A stretch of DNA of 64,000 nucleotides from an uncultured Ruminococcus sp. (GCA_902780505.1 CACZFN010000018.1:1-64000); one strand, 5' to 3'; numbered from the stretch's first letter, positions 33,985 through 43,433 are shown. Program-made: numbers and translations. Notes: generated from the sequence alone by a model not told the origin.

Positions 33985-35145
33985 TTACTTTGCCATCAGT
34001 CTTACAGCTTTACTAAGTCTTTCAAGCCCGTCTATAACATAAGACCTCGGGCAGGCTATGTTCATTCTCACAAAGCTTTGGCCGTTGCCGCCGTAAATAT
34101 TGCCGTCAGAGAGAAAAAGCCCTGTGAGTGAGCGTATTTTTTTCGCAATATTTATACTTTCACAGTCAAGCTTACTGCAATCTATCCATAACAGGTATGT
34201 CGCTTCTGACGGATAAAGTGAAAGCATGGGGATATTCTCCTCAATATACTTTTTGGCAAAGAGTGCGCTTTGATAAATATAATCCCTTAGTTCATCAAGC
34301 CACGGGGCGCCCTTCTCAAATGCTGCTATCGTTGCATTAACAGCAAATACATTCGGCTCTCCTACCTCGTCAGTGTTAAGTGCACGCCATATTTTATGAC
34401 GAAGCCGCCTGTTCTCACTATAAGCCGCAGAGGTCTGTATGCCCGCTATGTTGAACGCCTTTGTCGGGGCAATACAGGTTATCGAACACTGTCTGCACTT
34501 TTCGCTGACACTTATAAAAGGAACATATTCCTTTTCAGGGTAAGTCAGGTCACAGTGAACTTCATCACAAATGACTGTAACGCCGTTATCGTACGCAAGT
34601 TCACCTATCCTTGCGAGTTCTTCCCTGTTCCATATTATCCCCCCGGGGTTCTGCGGGTTGCACAGCAGAAGCATTGAAGTCTGTTTATCACTAAGCTTCC
34701 TTTCAAGGTCATCAAAGTCAATATGATATCTCCCCTGTTCATAGACAAGCGGGGCTTCAAGTACATTCCTGCCATTATTCTTTACGCTGTTAAAGAAAAT
34801 GTTGTAAACAGGTGTCATAAGCACTATATTCTCACCTGCTGTAGTAAGCTTTCTGACAGCACTTGATATTGTAGGTACAACTCCTGCGCTGTAAACAAGT
34901 CCTTCTTTTTTTAGCGTTACATTATGCCTTTTCTGCCAGTGCGAGATATATGCATCATACCATTCATCAGGAATATCAGTATAGCCGAAAACACCATGCT
35001 GAGCCCTTTTTATTATTGCTTCAATGATATCGGGGGAAGTCCTGAAATCCATATCCGCAACCCACATGGGAAGCTCGCCTTCTTTAATATCCCACTTGGA
35101 AGAATAATATCCATGCCTGTCCACAGGCGTATCAAAATCAAACAT
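33985..35145 (-). CDS. patB: PatB/MalY-type PLP aminotransferase (putative cystathionine beta-lyase)
   Basis: A 386-residue fold-type I enzyme. The N-terminal signature DRHGYYSSKWDIKEGELPMW plus VADMDF is diagnostic of the MalY/PatB group. NPQNPGGIIW and VICDEVHCDLTY hold the Asn and Asp that contact PLP. The PLP Lys is in APTKAFNIAG (about 237). Members cleave C-S bonds in cystathionine or related thioethers; some have regulatory roles. It starts 4 bases after the acylphosphatase stop. Confidence 0.9.
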   Translation of the reverse strand: MFDFDTPVDRHGYYSSKWDIKEGELPMWVADMDFRTSPDIIEAIIKRAQHGVFGYTDIPDEWYDAYISHWQKRHNVTLKKEGLVYSAGVVPTISSAVRKLTTAGENIVLMTPVYNIFFNSVKNNGRNVLEAPLVYEQGRYHIDFDDLERKLSDKQTSMLLLCNPQNPGGIIWNREELARIGELAYDNGVTVICDEVHCDLTYPEKEYVPFISVSEKCRQCSITCIAPTKAFNIAGIQTSAAYSENRRLRHKIWRALNTDEVGEPNVFAVNATIAAFEKGAPWLDELRDYIYQSALFAKKYIEENIPMLSLYPSEATYLLWIDCSKLDCESINIAKKIRSLTGLFLSDGNIYGGNGQSFVRMNIACPRSYVIDGLERLSKAVRLMAK

Positions 35146-35149
35146 GACC

Positions 35150-35434
35150 TCATCCCTTCACTAAGAATTCACGCTCGTCATCTATTATGGGAATGTCTTT
35201 GACTTCCATATTTTCTATAAGTATAAAGTTCCCCTTTTCAATCGAGAGGACCATCTTGTCTATACATTCCTCCGGTGCCTGAGCCTCCATTTCAACAGAG
35301 CCGTCATACAGGTTTTTAACATAACCTGTCACCCCGAAGCTTCTTGCGGCATAATATGCCCTGTATCTGAAGCCCACACCCTGCACTCTGCCATAAAACC
35401 TGAAATATTTACGTATATTTCTTTCACTTATCAT
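35150..35434 (-). CDS. acyP: Acylphosphatase
   Basis: A 94-residue enzyme that hydrolyses acyl phosphates. It has the phosphate loop GRVQGVGFRYRAYYAARS with the catalytic Arg, and GYVKNLYDGSVEMEAQ with the catalytic Asn. The length is typical. It forms a two-gene operon with patB. Confidence 0.93.
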   Translation of the reverse strand: MISERNIRKYFRFYGRVQGVGFRYRAYYAARSFGVTGYVKNLYDGSVEMEAQAPEECIDKMVLSIEKGNFILIENMEVKDIPIIDDEREFLVKG

Positions 35435-35435
35435 T

Positions 35436-35526
35436 ATCGTTTACTGCACCTGTAACGGTGCAGCCTCCCATAAATGCCTGTTATCTACCTATTATGGCTG
35501 CCCGTATTTTTACAGACAGCCATAAG
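35436..35526 (-). other. Two hairpins between the EAL gene and acyP
   Basis: TATGGCTG / CAGCCATA (35493-35524) directly follows the EAL stop and is its likely 3' end. CTGCACC-TGTAAC-GGTGCAG (35444-35463) lies in the acyP leader. Neither is followed by a good T-run on the minus strand. Confidence 0.4.
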
Positions 35527-37194
35527 TTATTTTTTTAGCTTTATTGTGTCGATCTCCGCCTTTGTAACAGGCTTTGAATACAAATACCCCTGAAAGCTGT
35601 TTACAAGGAACCCTCTGAGAAAATCACGCATACTTTCTGTTTCGACGCCTTCAACGCAAACCTCGGCTGCAAAAGCATTTGCAAGCCCCGATATAAACTC
35701 TACAGTATTCTGATCAGAAGCACTGTTTTCAATGTTCTTGACAAATTCCCTGTCTATCTTGACTGTGTCAACAGGAAGTTCACGCAAAATACCAAGAGAA
35801 GAAAACCCTGTGCCGAAATCATCAAGGGCCACCTTTATACCGTACGAACGGAAAGCAGCGAACATATTCCTGAGCATATTTGTATCAAGCAGTCTGCATC
35901 TTTCTGTTATCTCAAGGCATAGGTTCTCAGGCGGGAAGCCAGTTTCCTTTAACAGCCCAAGAACTTCTGACACGAAATCATGCTTTTCTATCTGTGTATA
36001 CGACAGGTTTACATTTATTATTATCCCGGGATATTTTTTTAGCAGATCAAGACCGTCCATCATAGCGGTTTTAAGTATCCATGTGCCAAGCTCGTTGAAA
36101 AGCGAATCCTGTTCAAGTACGGGTATAAACTGCATAGGCGGCACAGCCCCGTACTCCTCGTTTCTCCAGCGTACAAGCGCTTCAAAGCCTTTGAGCGTTT
36201 CAGCTTTAGCATCCATTATCGGCTGATAGCAAAGATAAAAGCCCGAACAATTCTGCGTGATGCTGTTTCTTATAACATTTATCTTTTCTACCATCTGCCT
36301 GTTCTCGTCTGAAAGAGTATCCTCAAATACTACAAGCTCACCGAGCTTCTGTTGTTTTGACTGGTAGTATGAATACCTTAAACAGGAATACACCGTTTCC
36401 TTGCTTATGTTAAAATTATCCACCACCACTGTGCCCGCATTTGTGGATATGGTAAGATGAATACCGTCAACATAAAAATCGTGCGAATGTTTAGCCTTTA
36501 TCATCTGATAGATACGTTCAAGTTCCAAAAGTGTCATTTCGCAGGTGAGCACACAGAATTTGGTGCCGTCCATTCTGTAAACCGTCCCCCTGCCTGCAAA
36601 AACGCCTTCAAGATACCTTGCGGCACTTTGCAGAACACGGTTGCCAAAGCTGTAGCCGTATACATCGTTTATATCAGAAAAGCCTGAAAACCCTATAAGC
36701 ATTATGGTTGACCACTTCTTCTGCCAGAATACAGCTTTAAGATCTTCAAAAAAGCCATAAAGGTTTTTAAGCCCTGTAAGCACATCAACCGCGCCTACTG
36801 CTTCATTATTTCTGATCGAGCCGATAAAAAACTCAGGTTCACCTTTACCGTCCCGCAAAAGTGTGCCCTTGCAGGTGCAGACCACAAAAGTGCCGTCAGC
36901 ACGCTGTGCGTGGTACTGCATATCGTGAAGTTCACTCCTGCCGGAAAATACAGCGGCAATATTTTCTTCAAACATCTGTCTTTCTTCTTCAAGTATATGC
37001 TTTGCCCAAATCTCACCCGCTTTATACATATACTTACCCGGAAGCCCGAAATAATCCACGGCACGCTCAGACCAGCGTGAATAATCATTCTTGATATCAC
37101 AAACATATATATAATAGCTCTCCGCAAGCATTGCAACGCCTTTATAAAGCTCGTCAAGCCGACTTTTTGCAATATCGGAATATTGTTTATCCAT
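35527..37194 (-). CDS. PAS / degenerate GGDEF / EAL protein (cyclic di-GMP phosphodiesterase)
   Basis: A 555-residue soluble protein. A PAS-like sensor (about 20-125) is followed by a GGDEF fold (about 135-280) whose active loop reads YRMDGTKF instead of RGGDEF, so it cannot be a cyclase but may bind GTP. The EAL domain (about 300-550) is intact: EALVRW, LCLEITER (metal Glu), DDFGTGFSSL and the base Lys in VKIDREFV. It probably hydrolyses cyclic di-GMP. It lies 21 bases downstream of a FIST-GGDEF gene, forming a make-and-break pair. Confidence 0.9.
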   Translation of the reverse strand: MDKQYSDIAKSRLDELYKGVAMLAESYYIYVCDIKNDYSRWSERAVDYFGLPGKYMYKAGEIWAKHILEEERQMFEENIAAVFSGRSELHDMQYHAQRADGTFVVCTCKGTLLRDGKGEPEFFIGSIRNNEAVGAVDVLTGLKNLYGFFEDLKAVFWQKKWSTIMLIGFSGFSDINDVYGYSFGNRVLQSAARYLEGVFAGRGTVYRMDGTKFCVLTCEMTLLELERIYQMIKAKHSHDFYVDGIHLTISTNAGTVVVDNFNISKETVYSCLRYSYYQSKQQKLGELVVFEDTLSDENRQMVEKINVIRNSITQNCSGFYLCYQPIMDAKAETLKGFEALVRWRNEEYGAVPPMQFIPVLEQDSLFNELGTWILKTAMMDGLDLLKKYPGIIINVNLSYTQIEKHDFVSEVLGLLKETGFPPENLCLEITERCRLLDTNMLRNMFAAFRSYGIKVALDDFGTGFSSLGILRELPVDTVKIDREFVKNIENSASDQNTVEFISGLANAFAAEVCVEGVETESMRDFLRGFLVNSFQGYLYSKPVTKAEIDTIKLKK

Positions 37195-37215
37195 AACTAT
37201 TCTCCAAGTATCAAA

Positions 37216-38964
37216 TCACAATCTTACAACAGTATTCTTGCCGCTGTTCTTTGCTTTATAAAGTGCATCATCAGCACGCATAACAACGGTATCTGTGTTT
37301 TCATTTTCCCTTGCATCTGTTACGCCTATACTTACCGACTGCGGTCTTGAGTTCGGGAAGGGCATCTGTGCAAAGCTCTCTCTTATAAGCTCGGCTGTTT
37401 TATCTGCCTTATCACAGTCATCATCACACAAAAGCACCATAAATTCCTCGCCGCCCCAGCGCCCCGACTGCCCGTCATCAGTTACATCAGCAAGCGTTTT
37501 TTCTATACAGCCGCAAAGACCTTTTATAACATTATCGCCCTCTTTATGACCGAATGTATCGTTTACAGACTTAAAGTTATCAATATCAAGCATCACAAGG
37601 GAAACCCTCTTACCGTCCTTTAATGCCTTTGATATCCTTCTTTGTATCTCGCCGCGGTTAAACAGGCCTGTCAGGGCATCTGTGACCGCCATTTTAGCAA
37701 GCTTTGCATTGGCTTCCTCAAGTTCTTCGGTGGCGGCTTCGATAAAGGTAGCAAGTCTGTTTATCATTGATACCTTGCCCGAGAAATTCTCCTCTTTCAT
37801 TTCAAAGCTGTCATTATACTCACCGATAAGGTCGCCCTCACGGAATGCCGCTACTACAAGGGTAACGTTATGCTGATTTACGTGACCGTCACTCCTTAAA
37901 AACTCGCCCGAGGTATAAAAGCCCGAAGTAGGTGCAAGCGTCTGGAAAGGTACAGTTTCCTTTGAGACCTCGTCCTTGCCCCAGAATGTGCGCCTTGCCG
38001 CACAGGAGAATACGTGTATGACTTCCGGCTGAAAACTCCTGATACCCTCAGCACCGTTTCTTACACTTTCAAGTATAGTCCAGGGATCGCCATAGGCTAT
38101 GCGTGCAAGCGCACCCTCCTCAATATCTGCCGTCATTTCAAGTGAGCCGTCAGCATTGCTTGCTATCGGTGCACGAAGGATACTTATCCCGTTATGGTCA
38201 TACACAAACGGGAACTCAAGCGTATTTGTAAAGAAATGCTCGTCGTTTTTTATATTAAGGTACTTATAATATGTATCATAGGCAGGCTTGCCGTCAAGCT
38301 CGTAAAGCATACATCCTTTTGCTTTTGATACAACAAGCTCACGCCCGAGAGGCTTCCACCCTGTTATGAACGTTGTATCTATATGCAGATCGTCACCGCC
38401 GAGGAAAAGGAACACAACACCCTTTTCGGAAAAACCGCCGTCATTTGAAAAAACGCAGGCGCTATTGCCAAAATCAGGTATAAAAGCACCGCCGCCGAAA
38501 ACCTTGACATTATTTCTGAGATTATCAAGCCCGTCACAGAATCCTGTCATTGAAAGCCCCCGTATGGTGACAAGCATCTCAACGGCTTTTATCCACGGGT
38601 TTGAGTTTACGTAATTATTGACTTCTTTTATAACATCATATTCGGTCTCAGGCGTCAGCACATACTGTTTAAGCGATATTTTTGTATTTGGATACTCACA
38701 CACCGTACAGGTGACAGTAGTATCATAATTTGAAAATTCGCCGTTTAATATATTACCATTTGTCGAGCACCCCATATACAGAGCACCGGGCATTTCCCTT
38801 TCAATAAGTGAACAGATCGCCTTTACCCTGTTTGAATCTACACTTTCGGTAAAAACCTGAAAGAATACTGTTGAGGTTATCATGGTCTTACACCACTGGG
38901 ATAGTTTTTTAAGTTCTCTTATAAATGCATTATCATTAACATAATTGAATTGAAACTGTCTCAC
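37216..38964 (-). CDS. FIST-domain sensor diguanylate cyclase
   Basis: A 582-residue protein. FIST N (about 20-210) and FIST C (about 225-370) domains, thought to bind small ligands such as amino acids, precede a short coiled coil (FIEAATEELEEANAKLAKMA, about 405-425) and a GGDEF domain with DNFKSVNDTFGHKEGD and an active RWGGEEF loop. There is no membrane segment or signal peptide. It would make cyclic di-GMP in response to an internal metabolite. It starts at GTG 38964 behind GGAGGG and a consensus promoter, and is followed by the EAL gene in one transcript. Confidence 0.92.
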   Translation of the reverse strand: MRQFQFNYVNDNAFIRELKKLSQWCKTMITSTVFFQVFTESVDSNRVKAICSLIEREMPGALYMGCSTNGNILNGEFSNYDTTVTCTVCEYPNTKISLKQYVLTPETEYDVIKEVNNYVNSNPWIKAVEMLVTIRGLSMTGFCDGLDNLRNNVKVFGGGAFIPDFGNSACVFSNDGGFSEKGVVFLFLGGDDLHIDTTFITGWKPLGRELVVSKAKGCMLYELDGKPAYDTYYKYLNIKNDEHFFTNTLEFPFVYDHNGISILRAPIASNADGSLEMTADIEEGALARIAYGDPWTILESVRNGAEGIRSFQPEVIHVFSCAARRTFWGKDEVSKETVPFQTLAPTSGFYTSGEFLRSDGHVNQHNVTLVVAAFREGDLIGEYNDSFEMKEENFSGKVSMINRLATFIEAATEELEEANAKLAKMAVTDALTGLFNRGEIQRRISKALKDGKRVSLVMLDIDNFKSVNDTFGHKEGDNVIKGLCGCIEKTLADVTDDGQSGRWGGEEFMVLLCDDDCDKADKTAELIRESFAQMPFPNSRPQSVSIGVTDARENENTDTVVMRADDALYKAKNSGKNTVVRL

Positions 38965-38993
38965 AGCAAAGCCCTCCTATAACATTTTAGTAC

Positions 38994-39022
38994 ATTATAC
39001 TATATTTTGCACAATTTGTCAA
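38994..39022 (-). promoter_or_regulatory. Consensus promoter of the FIST-GGDEF / EAL operon
   Basis: Minus strand TTGACA (39022-39017), 17 bases, TATAAT (38999-38994). Confidence 0.9.
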
Positions 39023-39074
39023 CAACAAAATAATACAATTTAAGCGGAAATCGCCAAAATCAATATATAAAAAA

Positions 39075-39099
39075 GCGCCTGAAGTTTTGATTCAGGCGC
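39075..39099 (-). terminator. Terminator of pflA
   Basis: A perfect 9-bp stem GCGCCTGAA / TTCAGGCGC with a 7-base loop, then TTTTTTA on the minus strand. It is 8 bases after the pflA stop. Confidence 0.9.
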
Positions 39100-39106
39100 A
39101 GCATAT

Positions 39107-39862
39107 TCATACATCGGGCTTATTCCCGTTTTTTAGTCTGTCATACAGTCCTTTCATTATAATATCGCGTGCGCGGGCGGCCTGTTCCTTCGTGGCATCA
39201 GGGATATTGCCAAGCGGGTATGGTATTGCGAGTGCTTCGTACTTTGGCCTTGCCATAGAATGATACGGCAGTACATCAAGTGCTTTGAGCGTCTTTATCC
39301 CGCCGATAAACTGCCCCAGTGCAAATAAATAGCCGGGATCATCAGTAACATACGGCACAAGCACATGGCGTATCCAGACAGGCTTGCCCTTGTCAGCAAG
39401 GTACTTTGCAAAAGCTAAAATATTTGCATTATCCACGCCCGTAAGTGCCTTGTGTCTTTCAGGATCTATATGCTTGATATCAAGCATAACAAGGTCAGTG
39501 ACTTTGAGTAAATCATCTGTCTTTGATGTATTCTCCTCATTAAACAATGCTCCTGATGTATCAAGGCAGGTGTGTATACCGTAAGTTTTGGCAAGCGTGA
39601 AAAGCTCGGTCACAAATTCCGACTGTACCATAGGCTCACCGCCTGTAACAGTCAGACCGCCGCCTTTTAAAAACTCCTTGACGGCAAGCAGTTCGTCAAT
39701 AATGCTTTGCGCTGTACGCTTCTCGCCTTTTGAATATTCCCATGTATCAGGGTTATGGCAATACAGACACCTGAGAGGGCACCCCTGCATAAAAACGACA
39801 AATCTTCTCCCCGGACCGTCTACCGTCCCGAAAGATTCAGTTGAATGTATATAGCCCTGCAT
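39107..39862 (-). CDS. pflA: Pyruvate formate-lyase activating enzyme
   Basis: A 251-residue radical-SAM enzyme that abstracts hydrogen from the PFL glycine. The N terminus holds STESFGTVDGPGRRFVVFMQ, the [4Fe-4S] motif GCPLRCLYCHNPDTW and TVTGGEP. The length and motifs match PflA rather than other glycyl-radical activases with extra ferredoxin inserts. Its only visible partner is the split PFL at 10412-13002, whose glycine is on a separate small protein. It is 26 kb away and has its own promoter and terminator. Confidence 0.95.
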   Translation of the reverse strand: MQGYIHSTESFGTVDGPGRRFVVFMQGCPLRCLYCHNPDTWEYSKGEKRTAQSIIDELLAVKEFLKGGGLTVTGGEPMVQSEFVTELFTLAKTYGIHTCLDTSGALFNEENTSKTDDLLKVTDLVMLDIKHIDPERHKALTGVDNANILAFAKYLADKGKPVWIRHVLVPYVTDDPGYLFALGQFIGGIKTLKALDVLPYHSMARPKYEALAIPYPLGNIPDATKEQAARARDIIMKGLYDRLKNGNKPDV

Positions 39863-39918
39863 TTTATCACCCCTTTACCCTGCGTTCCAAGCGAAGTATA
39901 CGATGTTCATGATATGTA

Positions 39919-39947
39919 ATTATATACCATTACGGCAAATAAGTCAA
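39919..39947 (-). promoter_or_regulatory. Promoter of pflA
   Basis: Minus strand TTGACT (39947-39942), 17 bases, TATAAT (39924-39919). Confidence 0.88.
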
Positions 39948-40242
39948 TAGCATAACATCCGGCGCCGGGGAAATCATTTTTTGATTTTAAGTGGGCATCC
40001 CCGCCCCGGTGTTTTCCTCCGCAGGCGAATCAAAACCACCCGTTGAGCGGGTGGTTCAGCTTGCTTCAAAACCTTATTTTAGTGATACGCACGAAATGAA
40101 TTGAAAACTCAAAGGCTGTCCGCACCCTATTCTAAATCATCTCCCAAAAGATTCGGCTTTATCGACAGCCTGCTGAACGTGAAGATAAAGCTGCTTTTTG
40201 CCGCCCCTGATGACAGCGGTGTTTTGGTTTTACGTATAGGTT
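39948..40242. repeat. Intergenic region with dispersed repeat family D copy 2 (40067-40132) and a hairpin
   Basis: Bases 40067-40132 are the inverted copy of 17081-17143. ACCACCC-GTTGA-GGGTGGT (about 40036-40055) forms a hairpin next to it. A short frame 40101-40289 lacks a ribosome-binding site and overlaps tgt on the other strand, so I do not call it a gene. Confidence 0.65.
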
Positions 40243-41385
40243 TCAGTCCTCGCACTTGCTTTCGAGCAGGGGGGAATAATATGACCTGAAATCTTCAAAG
40301 CTGTCATTATCTATGGCATCACGGATACGTTCGGTAAGTGTATTATAAAAATAGAGGTTATGCATTACCGCGAGCCTGCCGCCGAGCTGTTCACCTGCTT
40401 TGAAAAGGTGTCTTACATAGCTGCGGGAGAAGTTTCTGCACACCGGGCAGTCACATTCGGTATCAAGCGGGCGGGGATCAAGTTCATAGCGTTTATTCGC
40501 GATATGCATGATACCTTTCCATGTAAAAACAGTTCCGTGCCGGGCATTACGGGAAGGCATCACGCAGTCAAAGAAATCAACGCCCCTATACACGGCTTCG
40601 ATGATATTTGAAGGCGTACCGACACCCATCAGGTAGCGGGGTTTATCCTTTGGCATAAATGGTTCTACCTGCTCGATAACGTGGTACATGACCTCTGTCG
40701 GCTCACCGACTGCAAGGCCGCCTATTGCAAAGCCTGCACAGTATTCGATCTCACGAATAGTTTTCATATGCTCTATCCTCAGATCATCATATGTACATCC
40801 CTGATTTATACCAAAAAGCAGCTGGTCTTTATTGATAGTTTCGTCAAGGGAATTAAGGCGCTGCATTTCATTTACGCACCTGCCGAGCCACCGTGTAGTA
40901 CGCTCACAGCTTTGTTTTGAATAGCTGTGCTCGGCGGGGTTTTCGACACATTCATCAAATGCCATTGCAATAGTTGAAGCGAGGTGGGATTGTATCTGCA
41001 TACTTTCTTCAGGCCCCATAAAGATCTTTCTGCCATCAACGTGGGAGTTGAAATAGACACCCTCCTCCTTTATCTTTCTCAGTTTTGCAAGGGAAAACAC
41101 CTGAAAGCCGCCAGAATCGGTAAGAACAGGCTTATGCCAGTTCATAAATTTATGCAGACCGCCCATTTTATAGATAATATCATCACCCGGACGGACGTGC
41201 AGGTGATATGTATTACAAAGCTCGACCTGCGTTTTAAGGTCATTACAAAGGTCAAGCGATGACACACCGCCCTTTATTGCAGCTGACGTTCCGACGTTCA
41301 TAAAAACAGGTGTCTGTATAACACCATGGACGGTAGAAAATTCACCGCGGCGTGCGGCACCGTTTTGTTTTAATAGCTTAAACAT
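40243..41385 (-). CDS. tgt: tRNA-guanine transglycosylase
   Basis: A 380-residue enzyme that exchanges guanine-34 for preQ1 in tRNAs with GUN anticodons, such as the tRNA-His in this window. It shows LTDSGGFQVFSL (catalytic Asp), FGINQGCTYDDLR, ECVMP-like CVMPSRNARHG, and the zinc site CDCPVCRNFSRSYVRHL. It ends the queA-GNAT-tgt operon. Confidence 0.96.
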   Translation of the reverse strand: MFKLLKQNGAARRGEFSTVHGVIQTPVFMNVGTSAAIKGGVSSLDLCNDLKTQVELCNTYHLHVRPGDDIIYKMGGLHKFMNWHKPVLTDSGGFQVFSLAKLRKIKEEGVYFNSHVDGRKIFMGPEESMQIQSHLASTIAMAFDECVENPAEHSYSKQSCERTTRWLGRCVNEMQRLNSLDETINKDQLLFGINQGCTYDDLRIEHMKTIREIEYCAGFAIGGLAVGEPTEVMYHVIEQVEPFMPKDKPRYLMGVGTPSNIIEAVYRGVDFFDCVMPSRNARHGTVFTWKGIMHIANKRYELDPRPLDTECDCPVCRNFSRSYVRHLFKAGEQLGGRLAVMHNLYFYNTLTERIRDAIDNDSFEDFRSYYSPLLESKCED

Positions 41386-41414
41386 ACTTTTTACTCCTGT
41401 TCCCGACGGGGGCT

Positions 41415-41870
41415 TTATTCTTTATTTACATTTATCTTATATATCCGCGTATCTTCACCGTTTTGTTCTTTCATCGTACACATAAAATCAAAGCCGTATT
41501 TTTCATATAGACCTACATGGTCTGTGGTGAGATAGAGCGTATCAAATCCGCGGGCGGCGGCGACTGACCTCACTTTTTTAAAAAGGGTACCCATAAGCCT
41601 TTTCCCCCTTGCAAAGGGATATGTATACACAAATCCCACCCAAGGGGTAAGATCGGTTTCTACCTGGTCACGCTCGGTAAGGGCGCAAAACGAAAGCAGC
41701 TTATCGCCTTTACAGAGCAAAAACAACTGTGACGACTTTCCGAGCACATCGTAGAATGTACCGCTGTCTATGAGATAACAAAGATACTCGCCTGCACGCC
41801 AGTCACACAGTCTTAGCTGAGAGAGCCAGTGCTCTTTATCCTTACTTGAATAAAAATCTATTATCTGCAT
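41415..41870 (-). CDS. GNAT-family N-acetyltransferase
   Basis: A 151-residue protein. The acetyl-CoA-binding region reads VGFVYTYPFARGKRLMGTLF, where R-x-x-x-x-G matches motif A. GFDTLYLTTDHVGLYEKYGF gives motif B. The substrate is unknown. Its place between queA and tgt is intriguing but no link with queuosine is shown. Confidence 0.85.
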   Translation of the reverse strand: MQIIDFYSSKDKEHWLSQLRLCDWRAGEYLCYLIDSGTFYDVLGKSSQLFLLCKGDKLLSFCALTERDQVETDLTPWVGFVYTYPFARGKRLMGTLFKKVRSVAAARGFDTLYLTTDHVGLYEKYGFDFMCTMKEQNGEDTRIYKINVNKE

Positions 41871-41878
41871 AGTTTTTC

Positions 41879-42925
41879 CTACATTATAAACATACTGTCG
41901 CCGAAGCTGAAAAACCGGTATTTTTCTTCTACAGCGGTCTTATAGGCGTTCATGGTTTTATCATAGCCGAGAAATGCCGACACAAGCATTATAAGCGTGC
42001 TTTCGGGAAGGTGGAAATTTGTGATAAGCCCATCAAGCACCTTGAACTGATAGCCCGGGTATATAAAGATATCCGTATAGCCCTCACACGGCTTTATCTG
42101 TCCAAAAAATGTCGCTACACTTTCAAGGGTGCGGCAGCTTGTAGTGCCGACTGCTATAACTCTGCCGCCGTTTTTCTTAGTTTCATTTATAAGGCGTGCG
42201 GTACGTTCCGGGAGTTCGTAATGCTCACGGTGCATTTTATGGTCAAGCACCATATCCTCCTTGACCGGGCGGAAAGTACCCAGCCCGACATGAAGCGTAA
42301 CATAGCCGATATTTACACCGTAAGACTCGATATCAGCAAGCTGTTCTTTGGTAAAATGCAGCCCTGCTGTAGGTGCGGCAGAGGAACCGGGTTCGTTTGA
42401 ATAGACTGTCTGATAACGTTCTTTATCTTTTAGTTTTTCGGTTATATACGGGGGCAGCGGCATCTGTCCGATCTTATCGAGGGTTGAGAAAAAAGTACCC
42501 TTTTCACATTCAAACCTTGCGATACGGTTGCCGTCTTCGAGGACATCTTCGATAACTGCTGAAAGAATACCGCCGCCGAAAACAAAGCGTGTGCCGACTT
42601 TTGCCTTTTTACCCGGGCGGCAGAGGATCTCCCATAAATTTTCTTCACGCTGTTCGACGAGAAGAAATTCTATAAAGCTGCCGTTATCTGCCTTTTCGCC
42701 ATAGATACGCGCGGGAAGCACCCTTGAATCATTGACGACAAGAAGATCTCCCGGTTTAAGATAGTTTTTGAGATTATAGAAATGATCGTGCGAACACTCC
42801 CCCGTCTGTCTGTCAACACGCAGGAGGCGGGACGCATTACGGGGCTCAACAGGTGTCTGCGCTATGAGTTCCTGCGGGAGGTCATAATAAAAATCCGATC
42901 TTTTCATATTGTTAAGGTCAAGCAT
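41879..42925 (-). CDS. queA: S-adenosylmethionine:tRNA ribosyltransferase-isomerase
   Basis: A 348-residue enzyme that transfers the ribosyl part of SAM to preQ1-tRNA to form epoxyqueuosine. The start ATG 42925 has AGGAG 7 bases upstream; the frame extends to 42949 without one. Motifs include [43 protein letters not shown] and [11 protein letters not shown]. It is first in the queA-GNAT-tgt operon. Confidence 0.96.
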   Translation of the reverse strand: MLDLNNMKRSDFYYDLPQELIAQTPVEPRNASRLLRVDRQTGECSHDHFYNLKNYLKPGDLLVVNDSRVLPARIYGEKADNGSFIEFLLVEQREENLWEILCRPGKKAKVGTRFVFGGGILSAVIEDVLEDGNRIARFECEKGTFFSTLDKIGQMPLPPYITEKLKDKERYQTVYSNEPGSSAAPTAGLHFTKEQLADIESYGVNIGYVTLHVGLGTFRPVKEDMVLDHKMHREHYELPERTARLINETKKNGGRVIAVGTTSCRTLESVATFFGQIKPCEGYTDIFIYPGYQFKVLDGLITNFHLPESTLIMLVSAFLGYDKTMNAYKTAVEEKYRFFSFGDSMFIM

Positions 42926-43198
42926 AGGTTTCTCCTTTATAATATACAATGCACAATTATTGTGTCGGCTTACGCCGACTTATGCCCGTTTTGGCAAGAC
43001 GCCTGCGGCGGCTGATCAACAATTGTCAGTTATAAACAGATTTTTTACACTTGCTAAATGCCGATCATCGGCAGAGCCGCTTTTAAACAAGTGCGTAAAA
43101 CGCACACCTTGATCGTGCATTGTTATGTTGTTCCCGTTTATCTGCCGGGAACAGCAGCGAAAAAAGAATATATATTTTAAAAAAATCCCGATCCCCTA
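42926..43198. repeat. queA upstream region with dispersed repeat family E copy 2 (about 42947-42990)
   Basis: AATGCACAATTATTGTGTCG and GACTTATGCCC match 2567-2612 inverted. A perfect 7-bp hairpin GTTCCCG / CGGGAAC lies at 43132-43154. No gene is seen. The queA promoter is not clear; a TATTAT close to the ribosome-binding site lacks a good -35. Confidence 0.55.
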
Positions 43199-43227
43199 TT
43201 GACATATTAAAAAATATCTGTTATTAT
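43199..43227 (+). promoter_or_regulatory. Promoter of the lysine-riboswitch transcript
   Basis: TTGACA (43199-43204), 17 bases, TATTAT (43222-43227). The start near 43234 coincides with the riboswitch 5' end. Confidence 0.9.
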
Positions 43228-43236
43228 ATATGTAAC

Positions 43237-43402
43237 GGATAGAGGCGCGGTCAAGAAGATTAGTGCACATTCAAAGCCCCCGAGGCTGTGTATGAAAGGC
43301 AAGACCGCCGAAGCTTGGCGTGTGGGAAGCGCTTTGCTGGACGATAGTCAAACAGGCTATCGGCTGTCATCATTATGTATGATGGAGTGCTGCCGCAATT
43401 AG
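43237..43402 (+). ncRNA. Lysine riboswitch (L box)
   Basis: About 166 bases with the conserved L-box elements in order: ATAGAGGCGCGGTCAAGAAG, a GAAAGGC segment, ACCGCCGAAGCTT, GCTGGAC, a hairpin CGATAGTC...GGCTATCG, and the closing GGAGTGCTGCCG that pairs with AGAGGCGC. L boxes bind lysine and stop transcription of lysine synthesis or uptake genes. It sits directly upstream of asd-dapA-dapB, exactly as expected. Confidence 0.93.
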
Positions 43403-43433
43403 TGTGACATTACAACAAATTATACTTTTGGTG

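Noticed and set aside
40101..40289. 62-codon plus-strand frame before tgt
   Set aside because: It begins in family D repeat, has no ribosome-binding site and overlaps tgt on the opposite strand.
43237..43402. Cobalamin or other riboswitch instead of lysine
   Set aside because: No B12-box sequence is present; the AGAGGCGC, CCGCCGAAGC and GGAGTGCTGCCG order and the asd-dap context fit the L box.
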